Positions 25,327 through 33,199 of a stretch of 36,693 bases of DNA are shown here, in pieces. Below the pieces are notes generated by a model, which saw only the letters and a program-made list of their open reading frames with translations, was not told the origin of the DNA and did no database searches. A program made the position numbers and the translations under genes. This stretch comes from Mageeibacillus sp. UBA5747 (GTDB taxonomy: Bacteria; Bacillota; Clostridia; Saccharofermentanales; UBA5734): the NCBI GenBank assembly GCA_002419145.1, contig DIFN01000034.1, forward strand, positions 56,342-93,034. The letters are read 5' to 3'. Every line of letters starts with the position of its first letter. Position 1 is the first letter of the stretch.

Positions 25327-25372
25327 GATCGCTCTCCCGCACGATCGCACGATCGCTCTCCCGCACGATCGC
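25327..25372. repeat. Short tandem repeat, 24-bp period
   Basis: The 22-base word that begins GATCGCTCTCCCGC occurs at 25327-25348 and again, identical, at 25351-25372. GCGCAACC-like words (GCAACCGC, GCAACCGATC) follow. It fills the 100-bp gap between the U32 gene and dut. No promoter is obvious here, so dut may depend on upstream transcription. Confidence 0.7.
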
Positions 25373-25416
25373 GCAACCGCGCAACCGATCACATCAGAAA
25401 GGAATCCCGTCCAACC

Positions 25417-26058
25417 ATGATCGAACTCCATGAATCCATCCGCGCAGACGATTCTATCCAAGTCCCCATTCGACTCGGACCGGACGGTCGCCTGCCGGTT
25501 TATACTTCCAAACATGCTGCCGGTTGCGACTTGTTTGCCACCCGGGATCTTGTGATCCGCCCTGGCGAAACGGTCGTTCTGCCGCTCGACCTGGTCATCG
25601 CCCTGCCGGCCGGCACCGAAGCTCAGATCCGTCCCCGCAGCGGCTTGTCGCTAAAAACCGACCTCCGCCTGCCCAATTCACCCGGAACCATCGATGCCGA
25701 TTACCGCCATGAAGTCGGTGTCATCCTGCAGAACACCTTCGATCCGGCCACTTTACCCGGCCGGATTGCCCAGAATCCGACCCTGCTCAGCGAAATCCTC
25801 ACCACCCATCGCGCCATCCGCCTGCGCGACCGCATCACCGACCCAGCCCAGCTCGCAAATGACGCCCTCCAACCCCTGCTCGGTACCACCCTTTTCCTGG
25901 ACCCCCAAGATAATCCCTACGGCACCCTCTACATCCAGAAAGGCGACCGCATCGCCCAAATGGTCATCGCTCGCCACGAACACGCCGAATTCATCAACCA
26001 CCACGCCCCGGAAACCATCGGCCACAACCGCGGCGGCGGCTTCGGTTCCACCGGCTGA
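25417..26058 (+). CDS. dut: dUTP diphosphatase with a 60-residue insertion
   Basis: dUTPase hydrolyses dUTP to dUMP and pyrophosphate, keeping uracil out of DNA and feeding dTMP synthesis. All five motifs are present: AAGCDLFA (34-41), PRSGLSLK (73-80), GTIDADYRHEVGV with the catalytic Asp (90-102), GDRIAQMVI (176-184) and the C-terminal NRGGGFGSTG (204-213). The protein is 213 residues instead of about 140-150. The extra 60 or so residues (about 108-170) sit between motifs 3 and 4 and look helical. AAGGA precedes the ATG at a long distance of about 13 bases, so expression may be weak or the start slightly different. Confidence 0.9.
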   Translation: MIELHESIRADDSIQVPIRLGPDGRLPVYTSKHAAGCDLFATRDLVIRPGETVVLPLDLVIALPAGTEAQIRPRSGLSLKTDLRLPNSPGTIDADYRHEVGVILQNTFDPATLPGRIAQNPTLLSEILTTHRAIRLRDRITDPAQLANDALQPLLGTTLFLDPQDNPYGTLYIQKGDRIAQMVIARHEHAEFINHHAPETIGHNRGGGFGSTG

Positions 26059-26091
26059 CAGACAGTCTGGCAGAGACCGCGTCCCTTTTCC

Positions 26092-26120
26092 TTGACAGTC
26101 CACCCTGCAAGGCATAAAAT
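26092..26120 (+). promoter_or_regulatory. Promoter of the M-box/corA transcript
   Basis: A perfect TTGACA (26092-26097), 17-bp spacer, then TAAAAT (26115-26120). Transcription would start near 26127, about 35 nt before the conserved riboswitch core. Confidence 0.8.
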
Positions 26121-26160
26121 CAGTTTGCGCGCCTTTACTGCGCGCCTTCACGTCTGCACC

Positions 26161-26337
26161 CGTTGTTAGGTGAGGCTCCTGTGTGAATAGATGCTGCTGC
26201 CCGGAAACGTCGAGAGACGCCAATGGGTTACCAGGCTTTGCCGGATTAAGGCTTAACCTAATGCAGCTGGCAACTTCCGGCACTTTCCGGAAGGCAAGCC
26301 GAGGTCACTCAGTGCCAAAGCTCGATCAGGAGGGGTC
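26161..26337 (+). ncRNA. M-box (ykoK) Mg2+-sensing riboswitch
   Basis: The conserved M-box blocks occur in order: GTTAGGTGAGGCTCCTGT (26164-26181), GCTGCTGCCC (26193-26202), AGACGCCAATGGGT (26214-26227), CTAATGCAGCTGG (26258-26270) and AGTGCCAAAGCTC (26311-26323), followed by AGGAGGGG. When Mg2+ is plentiful this RNA class folds so that the downstream terminator forms and expression stops. It controls the CorA-type gene 136 nt further on. The 415-bp gap 26059-26473 is fully explained by promoter, riboswitch, terminator and ribosome binding site. Confidence 0.93.
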
Positions 26338-26401
26338 ACCGTATTGTCTCACACTGGCTATTTGCCAGCCGGCACGCGATGCTCACAAGGATCGAAAACC
26401 A

Positions 26402-26432
26402 CCTGACAGCCCCAAACTGTCAGGTTTTTTAT
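26402..26432 (+). terminator. Riboswitch-controlled terminator upstream of corA
   Basis: CCTGACAG (26402-26409) pairs with CTGTCAGG (26417-26424) over a seven-base loop, followed by six T and ATT. It lies between the M-box aptamer and the coding region, as expected of a transcription-attenuating expression platform. Confidence 0.9.
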
Positions 26433-26473
26433 TGTGCCAGATTGATCAGATCTAAGGGAAGGAGGGGCTTTCA

Positions 26474-27454
26474 ATGCTGGAAATCTACAAAACCGAACTG
26501 AAAGAAGTCAATGGTCGGATGGTGCCAGAGCATAAACGCATTGACGAAATCAAGACTGACTGCTGGATCAATCTCTGCGCCCCGACCGAGGCTGAACTGA
26601 TGCTCGTGGAAAAGGAACTCGAGCTGCCGCCGGAGTTTCTGCGTTATCCTTTGGACGAAGAAGAACGGCCTCGCATCGACCTCGACGATGACACCCAGAG
26701 CATCCTGATCATTGCCGACTTCCCCTTTATCCGCCGCGAAGACAACAACACCAAGTACGAGACCATGCCGCTCGGTATCGTCATCGCGCCCCATCGCTGC
26801 ATCATCACCGTCTCCCTGCGCGAAAGCGGCGTCCTCGACGCTTTCCGCAACAACCACGTGCGCGATTTCATCACCGGCTACCGGACCCGCTTCACCTTCC
26901 AGATCATGTTGGCTGGCGCTAAGGACTACCTCAAATACCTGCGCTTTATCGACAAGACCATCGACACCGCTGAACGTCAGTTGAACAAATCCGTCACCAA
27001 TAAAGAACTGTTCAAGCTGATGCAGCTGGGCAAATCCCTGATCTATTTCTCGACCTCCCTGAAGTCGAACGAAGCCGTGCTGGAACGCCTGATGCGCAGC
27101 AAGCTGATGAAAAAGTATGAAGAAGACGAGGACCTGCTGGAGGATGTCATCATCGAACACCGCCAGGCTCTTGAAATGGCCAATATCTACAGCTCGATCA
27201 TCAATGGCACGATGGACGCCTACGCCTCGATCATTTCCAATAACGTCAACCAGATCATGAAATTCATGGCCGCTATGACCATCGTCATCTCTGCTCCGAC
27301 CGCGATCACCAGCTTTTTTGGCCAGAACATCGCCTTCCCCTTTGACGGCGCCGCCTTTTATGCCAACCCCTGGCCATTTGCCTTGATCACGATTGCCTGC
27401 CTGACTTCGATTGCCTTCCTGATCGTCTGGTTTAGTCGCCGGAAAATGTTCTGA
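26474..27454 (+). CDS. corA: CorA-family divalent cation transporter (GQN motif variant)
   Basis: CorA proteins form pentameric channels for Mg2+ or related cations in the cytoplasmic membrane. The 326-residue protein has a cytoplasmic N-domain, a long stalk helix (about 190-250) and two C-terminal membrane helices (about 262-282 and 300-320). The signature at the end of the first helix reads FFGQNI (GQN at 283-285), whereas CorA proteins normally have GMN. The basic C-terminus SRRKMF is typical. Mg2+ riboswitch control supports Mg2+ as substrate. GGAGGGG lies about seven bases before the ATG. The gene converges on the alpha/beta hydrolase with an 11-bp gap. Confidence 0.92.
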   Translation: MLEIYKTELKEVNGRMVPEHKRIDEIKTDCWINLCAPTEAELMLVEKELELPPEFLRYPLDEEERPRIDLDDDTQSILIIADFPFIRREDNNTKYETMPLGIVIAPHRCIITVSLRESGVLDAFRNNHVRDFITGYRTRFTFQIMLAGAKDYLKYLRFIDKTIDTAERQLNKSVTNKELFKLMQLGKSLIYFSTSLKSNEAVLERLMRSKLMKKYEEDEDLLEDVIIEHRQALEMANIYSSIINGTMDAYASIISNNVNQIMKFMAAMTIVISAPTAITSFFGQNIAFPFDGAAFYANPWPFALITIACLTSIAFLIVWFSRRKMF

Positions 27455-27465
27455 ACCGAGGGCCT

Positions 27466-28551
27466 TTAGCCGATAAACCTCGCCAGATAATCTTGAACAG
27501 CCCCGAGATAAGCCTCAGGGTTGTTTTTGTATCCGGAGATGGAGCCGGGCGTCGGATCGACATAAACTGCAGTGGTATCCGGATGCAGTCGCTGGCGTTC
27601 CTGGACAATGGGCAGGACTGTAGCCAAACCAACATAAGTATCCGGGTCATTGTAGGCCAGGAAAACCGGCTGCTGGATTTGCGTCAGGATGGTGACCAGG
27701 CTGCGCTGGCTGGTGCTGCTGGCCGAAAGACGCACGGCATAGGGCACCGTGTGCTGGAGCAAAACCCGCCCGAGCAAATTGCCATTGCGGTAGACCGCCT
27801 GAATGTAGTTGTCCGGCAAAACACAGGGTGTATCGAGTAAAATCCCACGCACATAGGACCGGTCAATGCCAAGCTGGGCGATTTTCTGGTCTATAGCCGA
27901 TAGCGCCGGACCAGACCCCCGGGCAGCGCTGTCCAGATCCGGCCCGGACTTGCTGCCGTTCGCCGCTGCCGGCGTGACTTGCTCCGGCAGGCGCGACCAG
28001 GCATACAGGCTCGCCGTCACCCCACTGCCAAAGCCATAAAGCAAAACGTCTTTGGTCGTGGTGAAACGCCGGGCATACTGGATCGCTGCGATCACATCTT
28101 CCCACTCGGCATAGCCGAAGGCCGACAGATGCCCCTCGGACTTGCCAGCATGGCGCAGATCAAACGAGATCACATTGTAATGGTTTGTGACAAAAAATTC
28201 ATAAAAGCGCGGCATGTCGATGTCAAATTGCAGACGGTTCTTGCCGCTGTCATGAACTAGGATGACCGTGCTGACTGGATCGCCCTGGGCTGGGAAAAAC
28301 CAGCCACTGAGCGTCGTCTGTTCATTGAGAGACTGGAAACTGATCACCGAAAAGCGCGGCATGACATTGCTGGAAAAACTTTGCAGCTGGCTTGGCTCTT
28401 GGCGCATCAGCTGGTTGGCCGCTGTAAATGAGGCCGCCCCGGCCACCACGACCAAGAGCGCACCAACCACCAGCACACTGATCACCCGGCGGATTGTGGC
28501 TGAATGCTTGTTCGGCGGCCGATAGTAGTTGATACTGGTTTTGGCTGACAT
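27466..28551 (-). CDS. Membrane-anchored alpha/beta hydrolase-fold protein, possibly inactive
   Basis: The 361-residue protein has an N-terminal membrane helix (about 22-46) and an extracellular alpha/beta hydrolase fold (TVILVHDSGKNR, FDLRHAGKSEG, nucleophile-elbow YGFGSGVTA). The acid is probably D in LAYNDPDTYVG. In relatives such as B. subtilis YqkD a catalytic His comes just before the C-terminal Y..NP..Y motif. Here that stretch reads PTPGSISGYKNNPEAYL with no His, so the triad looks incomplete. The substrate is unknown. The ATG at 28551 has no ribosome binding site, and a -10 box lies only six bases upstream, which suggests a leaderless mRNA. Confidence 0.8.
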   Translation of the reverse strand: MSAKTSINYYRPPNKHSATIRRVISVLVVGALLVVVAGAASFTAANQLMRQEPSQLQSFSSNVMPRFSVISFQSLNEQTTLSGWFFPAQGDPVSTVILVHDSGKNRLQFDIDMPRFYEFFVTNHYNVISFDLRHAGKSEGHLSAFGYAEWEDVIAAIQYARRFTTTKDVLLYGFGSGVTASLYAWSRLPEQVTPAAANGSKSGPDLDSAARGSGPALSAIDQKIAQLGIDRSYVRGILLDTPCVLPDNYIQAVYRNGNLLGRVLLQHTVPYAVRLSASSTSQRSLVTILTQIQQPVFLAYNDPDTYVGLATVLPIVQERQRLHPDTTAVYVDPTPGSISGYKNNPEAYLGAVQDYLARFIG

Positions 28552-28557
28552 GGCGAC

Positions 28558-28566
28558 ATTATAGCA
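28558..28566 (-). promoter_or_regulatory. Extended -10 promoter immediately upstream of the hydrolase gene
   Basis: On the minus strand TGC precedes a perfect TATAAT (28558-28563). The -35 region is poor. Transcription would start at or within a base or two of the ATG (28551), leaving no room for a leader. Confidence 0.55.
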
Positions 28567-28583
28567 CGAGCCCGCAGCAGATG

Positions 28584-28592
28584 TGGTAGAAT
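28584..28592 (+). promoter_or_regulatory. Extended -10 promoter of uppP–tsaD
   Basis: TGG followed by TAGAAT (28587-28592) on +, start near 28599, leader about 45 nt. A palindrome GGTGCC-A-GGCACC (28616-28628) in the leader has too tight a loop for a good RNA hairpin and could be an operator. Confidence 0.45.
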
Positions 28593-28643
28593 CGGATTGA
28601 TTTGAGTCGGTTTTCGGTGCCAGGCACCACGATTGGAGGCAGC

Positions 28644-29438
28644 ATGAATTTTATCGAAGCAATTTTCCTGGGTCTGGTCCAGGGTTTGACTGAGTTTTTG
28701 CCCGTCAGCAGTTCCGGACATTTGACGCTTTTAGGTCGCGTCTTTGACATAAAAGTCGAATCCTTGTTTGCCTTTACGTCTATGGTGCATGTGGGGACCC
28801 TGATCTCGGTCGTCCTGATCATGTACAAGGACCTTCTGGCCATTTTCAAAGACATCCTGGGCAAAAGGACCATCCGCCTGATCATCGCCACTTTGCCAGC
28901 CGTCTTCGCCGCTGTCTTGTTCGGCGATTTCATCGAAAGTTTGTTTGGCGGCAATTCGCTCGGCTATGAATTCCTCGCCACCGGGGTGATCCTTCTGGTT
29001 ATGGTGCTGTTTAAACCGAAAGAGGAAACCGAGCAAGGCATCGGCTACAAAGAAGCGCTCTTTGCGGGTCTCGGCCAGGCGGTGGCGATCGCCCCGGCGA
29101 TCTCCCGTTCTGGTTCGACGATCGCTGCCCTGCTCCTGGCCGGCGTCAATCGCAAAAAGGCGATCCGTTTCTCTTTTTTGATGTCGGTCCCGGCGATCCT
29201 GGGCAGCTTTCTTCTCGACCTGATGGACATAATCAAGGCGGATTCCCCTGTTCTGGGCGACATCGGCATCGTCAACATGCTGCTGGGCATCAGCGCTGCG
29301 GCCATTTCCGGCTATCTGGCGATGAATTTCATGATCAAAAAGCTCACTGACAAAGGCTTTCTGATCAGTGCCGCCTATGTCATCGTCCTCGGCACCCTGG
29401 TCCTTCTGGACCAGAGCTGGACTCACCTGGTGTTCTGA
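28644..29438 (+). CDS. uppP: Undecaprenyl-diphosphate phosphatase (BacA/UppP)
   Basis: This integral membrane enzyme removes a phosphate from undecaprenyl diphosphate to regenerate the lipid carrier for peptidoglycan and other wall polymers. High levels give bacitracin resistance. The 264-residue protein has the two catalytic motifs, GLVQGLTEFLPVSSSGHL near the N-terminus and APAISRSGSTIAALL in the middle, and about eight hydrophobic segments. I chose ATG 28644 because GGAGGC lies seven bases upstream and the family begins MNFIEAIFLGLVQG. Its TGA overlaps the tsaD ATG by one base (TGATG). Confidence 0.95.
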   Translation: MNFIEAIFLGLVQGLTEFLPVSSSGHLTLLGRVFDIKVESLFAFTSMVHVGTLISVVLIMYKDLLAIFKDILGKRTIRLIIATLPAVFAAVLFGDFIESLFGGNSLGYEFLATGVILLVMVLFKPKEETEQGIGYKEALFAGLGQAVAIAPAISRSGSTIAALLLAGVNRKKAIRFSFLMSVPAILGSFLLDLMDIIKADSPVLGDIGIVNMLLGISAAAISGYLAMNFMIKKLTDKGFLISAAYVIVLGTLVLLDQSWTHLVF

Positions 29439-30505
29439 TGGAAAAGCCCTGCCTGATCCTCGGTATCGAGTCATCCTGCGATGAAACCGCCGCCGCCGTC
29501 GTCGCCAACGGTCGCGAAATCCGGTCCAGTGTCATTGCTACTCAGGTTGCTGTGCACCAGCAATACGGCGGAGTCGTGCCGGAAATTGCCTCGCGCATGC
29601 ACGTCGAAGCCATCCTGCCTGTGATCGACCAGGCCCTGAACCAGGCTGGCATCACGCTGGCAGACATCGACGCCATTGCCGTGACCTACGGACCCGGCCT
29701 GGTCGGCGCCCTGCTGGTCGGTCTGTCCGCCGCCAAAGGCCTGTCTGCCGCCACTGGCAAACCACTGGTCGGGATCCACCACATCGCCGGACACATCGCG
29801 GCCAACTACCTGGCCGATCCCGCCTGGGAGCCACCGTTTCTTTGCCTCGTCGTCTCCGGTGCCCACAGCCACCTCATCGTCGTCCGCGACTACGAGCAGT
29901 TTGAAGTCGTCGCCCGGACACGTGATGATGCGGCCGGCGAAGCCTTTGACAAGATCGCCCGGGCCCTCGGACTCGGTTATCCCGGCGGTCCCTTGCTGGA
30001 AAAAGCGGCAGCCGGCGGCAACCCACAAGCCGTAACCTTCCCGCGGACCCGCTTTTCCGCCAGCCTCGACTTTTCCTTCAGCGGTCTGAAAACAGCCGCC
30101 CTGAACCAGCTCAACCACCTGCGTCAGGCCGCTGGCAAGGACAAAGAAACCAGCCAGCCGGATGCGATCTGGACCGGATCAGTCTCTCAGGCCGATTTTG
30201 CAGCCAGCTATCAGCAGGCCATTGTCGACTACTTGACCGACCATGCCATCGCTGCCGCCAAGGCGCATGGCCTCAAAAGGCTTGCAGTTGCGGGTGGCGT
30301 CTCCGCCAACCGTTGCCTGCGCACCGCTCTCAGCCAGCGGGCCAGTGCCGCTGGAATGGACTTTCTCTGCCCGCCCTTCGAGCTTTGTACCGACAACGCC
30401 GCCATGATCGCCTCTGCCGGCTACTATGCCTATCAAAACGGCCGGCGCGACGGTCTCGACCTCAATGCCACCGCCACACTGGAACTGGCCTCAACCATAC
30501 CGTGA
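29438..30505 (+). CDS. tsaD: tRNA N6-threonylcarbamoyladenosine transferase TsaD
   Basis: TsaD moves the threonylcarbamoyl group from its adenylate onto A37 of ANN-decoding tRNAs, working with TsaB and TsaE. The protein is 355 residues with an ASKHA-type ATP-binding fold. ILGIESSCDETAAA opens it, the metal-binding HHIAGHI is near 113-119, and SGAHSHL (usually SGGHT) and AVAGGVSANRCLR follow. The overlap with uppP means coupled translation. TsaB and TsaE genes are not in the window. Confidence 0.96.
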   Translation: MEKPCLILGIESSCDETAAAVVANGREIRSSVIATQVAVHQQYGGVVPEIASRMHVEAILPVIDQALNQAGITLADIDAIAVTYGPGLVGALLVGLSAAKGLSAATGKPLVGIHHIAGHIAANYLADPAWEPPFLCLVVSGAHSHLIVVRDYEQFEVVARTRDDAAGEAFDKIARALGLGYPGGPLLEKAAAGGNPQAVTFPRTRFSASLDFSFSGLKTAALNQLNHLRQAAGKDKETSQPDAIWTGSVSQADFAASYQQAIVDYLTDHAIAAAKAHGLKRLAVAGGVSANRCLRTALSQRASAAGMDFLCPPFELCTDNAAMIASAGYYAYQNGRRDGLDLNATATLELASTIP

Positions 30506-30606
30506 ACACAGCACCGTGCACAAAAGAAACACCTATGTCACGTCCGTATCTGTGCATGGCGCTTGGCAGAATTGTATGAATAATGTGAATTTCGATTAAG
30601 TGACAC

Positions 30607-30710
30607 TGTGGATAAACAGGCGGCCAAAGGTGCTCAGGCCTGAGAAACGGCCCTTTGCAGCGCGGGAGACTCAGATACAATGTGGATAACTCTGTGGATA
30701 GTGTGTATAA
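30607..30710 (-). promoter_or_regulatory. Cluster of four DnaA boxes upstream of smpB
   Basis: On the + strand TGTGGATAA occurs at 30607-30615 and 30681-30689, TGTGGATAG at 30693-30701 and TGTGTATAA at 30702-30710. All have the same orientation, reading TTATCCACA on the minus strand: two perfect consensus DnaA boxes and two with one mismatch. An AT-rich stretch (30706-30734) follows. A weak promoter (TTTGCA 30654-30659, 16 bp, TACAAT 30676-30681) overlaps the second box. The rest of the 244-bp gap 30506-30749 shows no gene longer than 14 codons. Confidence 0.75.
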
Positions 30711-30749
30711 ATTGATGAATATTGGGAAAATATGCAACAGGTAATGTGA

Positions 30750-31238
30750 ATGATGGAAAGAACTAAAGCAACATCCGGAACGAAACTGATCGTGGAAAAC
30801 CGCAAGGCCTACCATGACTACCACATCTTGGATCGCCTCGAAGCTGGCATTGAGTTGACTGGCACCGAGGTTAAATCCCTGCGCCAGGGCCGCGTCAACA
30901 TGGGCGACAGCTACGCCGCTGTTGTCAACGGTGAGCTCTGGCTTTATGCCATGCACATCAGCCCTTATGAACAGGGCAACCGTTTCAACAAAGACCCGAT
31001 GCGCACCCGGCGCCTCCTGCTGCACAAAAACGAGATTTTACGTTTGTACGGCCAGACTCGAATCGAAGGCCTGACCCTGGTGCCGACCAAGCTCTATTTC
31101 AAGCACGGCCGGGTCAAAGTCGAAATCGGCCTGGCCAGAGGCAAAAAGACCTATGACAAGCGGGAAGACGAGGCGAAAAAGCAGGCCAGCCGTGAAATCG
31201 ACCGCCACCTGAAAAACCGGCGCCACAGCGAGGACTGA
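30750..31238 (+). CDS. smpB: SsrA-binding protein SmpB
   Basis: SmpB binds tmRNA (ssrA) and helps it enter stalled ribosomes, freeing them and tagging the unfinished peptide. The 162-residue protein has the OB-fold motifs NRKAYHDYHILDRLEAGIEL, TEVKSLRQGRVNMGDSYA, LYAMHISPYEQGN and the basic C-terminal tail beginning RGKKTYDKRE. The start may be ATG 30750 or the adjacent ATG 30753; the AGGT upstream is a weak ribosome binding site. No ssrA gene follows in this window. A DnaA-box cluster covers the upstream region. Confidence 0.96.
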   Translation: MMERTKATSGTKLIVENRKAYHDYHILDRLEAGIELTGTEVKSLRQGRVNMGDSYAAVVNGELWLYAMHISPYEQGNRFNKDPMRTRRLLLHKNEILRLYGQTRIEGLTLVPTKLYFKHGRVKVEIGLARGKKTYDKREDEAKKQASREIDRHLKNRRHSED

Positions 31239-31243
31239 TTCCC

Positions 31244-33181
31244 GTGCGGCGGCGCATCCTGCACCTGGTGATCGTGCTGGCCCTTTCTGTTTTGCTGGCT
31301 TTTGCTGTCGAGCGCTTTTACTTCAACCGGCTGGCTCTGTCAGCCCCTGCAAGCTCTGATCAGGCTAGTCAGCCGTCCGTCACCCTGGCCGCTGAGACCC
31401 TGTATCAAACCAGCCAGGGCTTTGCTCTGGAAAACGGCCGCCTGCGGTCGATCGCAGACCAGGCCACCATCGAGCTAGCCATACCGGGCGGCCAGATTCG
31501 CCAGGTGATTCTCTCCTACCAGAGCGCGACGGATGCTGACATTTACATCCGCCTGCCTAGGACATCTCAGACCGACCAGACAGACGTCACTTCGCCAGCA
31601 TCGGACCTTTTGATCGCTGATCGGGCACCGCGCGACTTGCAGCAGGCTGCCACCGTGGTCGAGGCAGAGGTTGAGCAGGTGACGCTGGTGGTTCCAGACG
31701 CAGGTTTGATCTTGGATTCTGTGACACTCGATCGTTCGTTGGCCATCCATCCGCAACGGATCGTACTGATGGCAATTGGTCTGTTCTTGCTTAGCCTGCT
31801 GCTCAGCGGCTCTTTGCCCTTTCTCTCGACTCCGAACCGCTGGTTTCTCCTGCTTGGTGCCAGCCTCGGCGGCCTGATGATTGTCCTGTCACCCATCCAG
31901 CTTCTTGGCTGGGATGAGCAGATCCATTTCAAATCGATGCTGGTGCGATCGTTCCCGGATGTCGCCTGGCTGACCCCAGCCGCCCAGCGCCTGGCTGACC
32001 TGGATCTGCCACCCGTAAACACTCGTTTGGACCAACTGCAAGCCGCAACCTGGCTGGAAAAAATGGCTGAGCCCTCCTTGGCCACGCCAACGGTTCAGGA
32101 CAAACCGTGGGGCATCCATCATCTGCCCTACGTGCCAGGCATTCTGGCCTTTGCCCTCAGTCGCTGGCTGGGTGGTTCGCTCTTAACGGCGATCCCGCTC
32201 GCCCGCACCCTCAGCCTGCTGGTCTACCTCAGCCTCACCGCCTGGGCGATACACCTGCTACCCTTTGGCAAGCATCTTCTCGCCGCCTATGCCTTGCTGC
32301 CAACTTTGCTGTTTCAGGCAACGCGCCTGACCTACGACACCGTGACCATCGCTGCCGCTTTCCTGTTTCTTGCAGCCCTGCTCGATGAATGGGCCAACCC
32401 GGACCGCCTGCTCAGCAAGGGGCGCCTGATCCTGCTGGCCTTGGCTGCGATTGTTTTCAACAGCATCAAATCGGTCTATGTCCCCCTGGTGGCAGCCGCA
32501 TACGGGATGCCCTCCAGCAAGTTCACCTCGGGGAAAAAGCGGCTCTTGTACGTGATGGATCTGACCATCCTGATCACCCTGATTCTGTCTCAAGTGATCT
32601 TGCCCGGTCTGCTCCAGCCCGAATCAGGCGGTGATGCACGCGTTTCTGGCACGAGCGTCTCCGGCCAGCTGGCCTTTATCTTCGCCCAGCCCATCGCCGC
32701 CGCCTGCATCATCCTGGGCGATCTGCTCACCAACCTCGGAACCTTTTTACTCGGCAATACCGCCGTGCTGTCCTTCGCTTATGCCGGGACCATTCACTCA
32801 GCCAACTGGTCCTTTACCATTGCCGCCCTGCTCGTGATTCTGGCCCTGATCGACCAGCCCGATCGCGCCCAAGATGGCCCGCCGCTGCCCGCCTTGCCCT
32901 GGACCCAAAGCCTCTATCTGGCCGCAACTGCGCTGTCAAGCCTGATCCTCGTCTACCTGGCCCTGTACATCAGCTTCACACCAGTAGGCGCCTCGACCGT
33001 AGACGGCGTCCAGCCGCGGTACATCTTCCCCCTGGCTGTGCCCATGCTCCTGCTCCTGCGCCGCCCGGGTATCCAACACACACTCTCACCTCAAACCCTC
33101 CAGCGCCTGACCTTCCTGCCCATCCTGCTGGTCAATCTGTTCGGCCTGTACCAGCATTTCCTTGTGCCGTATTGGCGCTAA
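31244..33181 (+). CDS. DUF2142-like polytopic membrane protein (GT-C-type)
   Basis: This 645-residue protein has an N-terminal membrane helix, an extracellular beta-rich part (about 35-165) and then ten or more membrane helices. The segment LLGWDEQIHFKSML after the second helix has the Asp-Glu and His typical of the first outer loop in GT-C glycosyltransferases and DUF2142 proteins. FQATRLTYDTVTIAAAFLFLAAL and FNSIKSVYVPLVAA also fit DUF2142. Such proteins are thought to act on lipid-linked sugars or teichoic-acid-type polymers, but activity here is inference. It starts at GTG 31244 with GAGGA upstream, only five bases after smpB. A glycosyltransferase follows after 18 nt. Confidence 0.72.
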   Translation: MRRRILHLVIVLALSVLLAFAVERFYFNRLALSAPASSDQASQPSVTLAAETLYQTSQGFALENGRLRSIADQATIELAIPGGQIRQVILSYQSATDADIYIRLPRTSQTDQTDVTSPASDLLIADRAPRDLQQAATVVEAEVEQVTLVVPDAGLILDSVTLDRSLAIHPQRIVLMAIGLFLLSLLLSGSLPFLSTPNRWFLLLGASLGGLMIVLSPIQLLGWDEQIHFKSMLVRSFPDVAWLTPAAQRLADLDLPPVNTRLDQLQAATWLEKMAEPSLATPTVQDKPWGIHHLPYVPGILAFALSRWLGGSLLTAIPLARTLSLLVYLSLTAWAIHLLPFGKHLLAAYALLPTLLFQATRLTYDTVTIAAAFLFLAALLDEWANPDRLLSKGRLILLALAAIVFNSIKSVYVPLVAAAYGMPSSKFTSGKKRLLYVMDLTILITLILSQVILPGLLQPESGGDARVSGTSVSGQLAFIFAQPIAAACIILGDLLTNLGTFLLGNTAVLSFAYAGTIHSANWSFTIAALLVILALIDQPDRAQDGPPLPALPWTQSLYLAATALSSLILVYLALYISFTPVGASTVDGVQPRYIFPLAVPMLLLLRRPGIQHTLSPQTLQRLTFLPILLVNLFGLYQHFLVPYWR

Positions 33182-33199
33182 GAAGAGAAGGAGACGGAT

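Noticed and set aside
30535..30579. A 14-codon ORF (MSRPYLCMALGRIV) between tsaD and smpB.
   Set aside because: It is too short, has no ribosome binding site and no sign of conservation can be judged.
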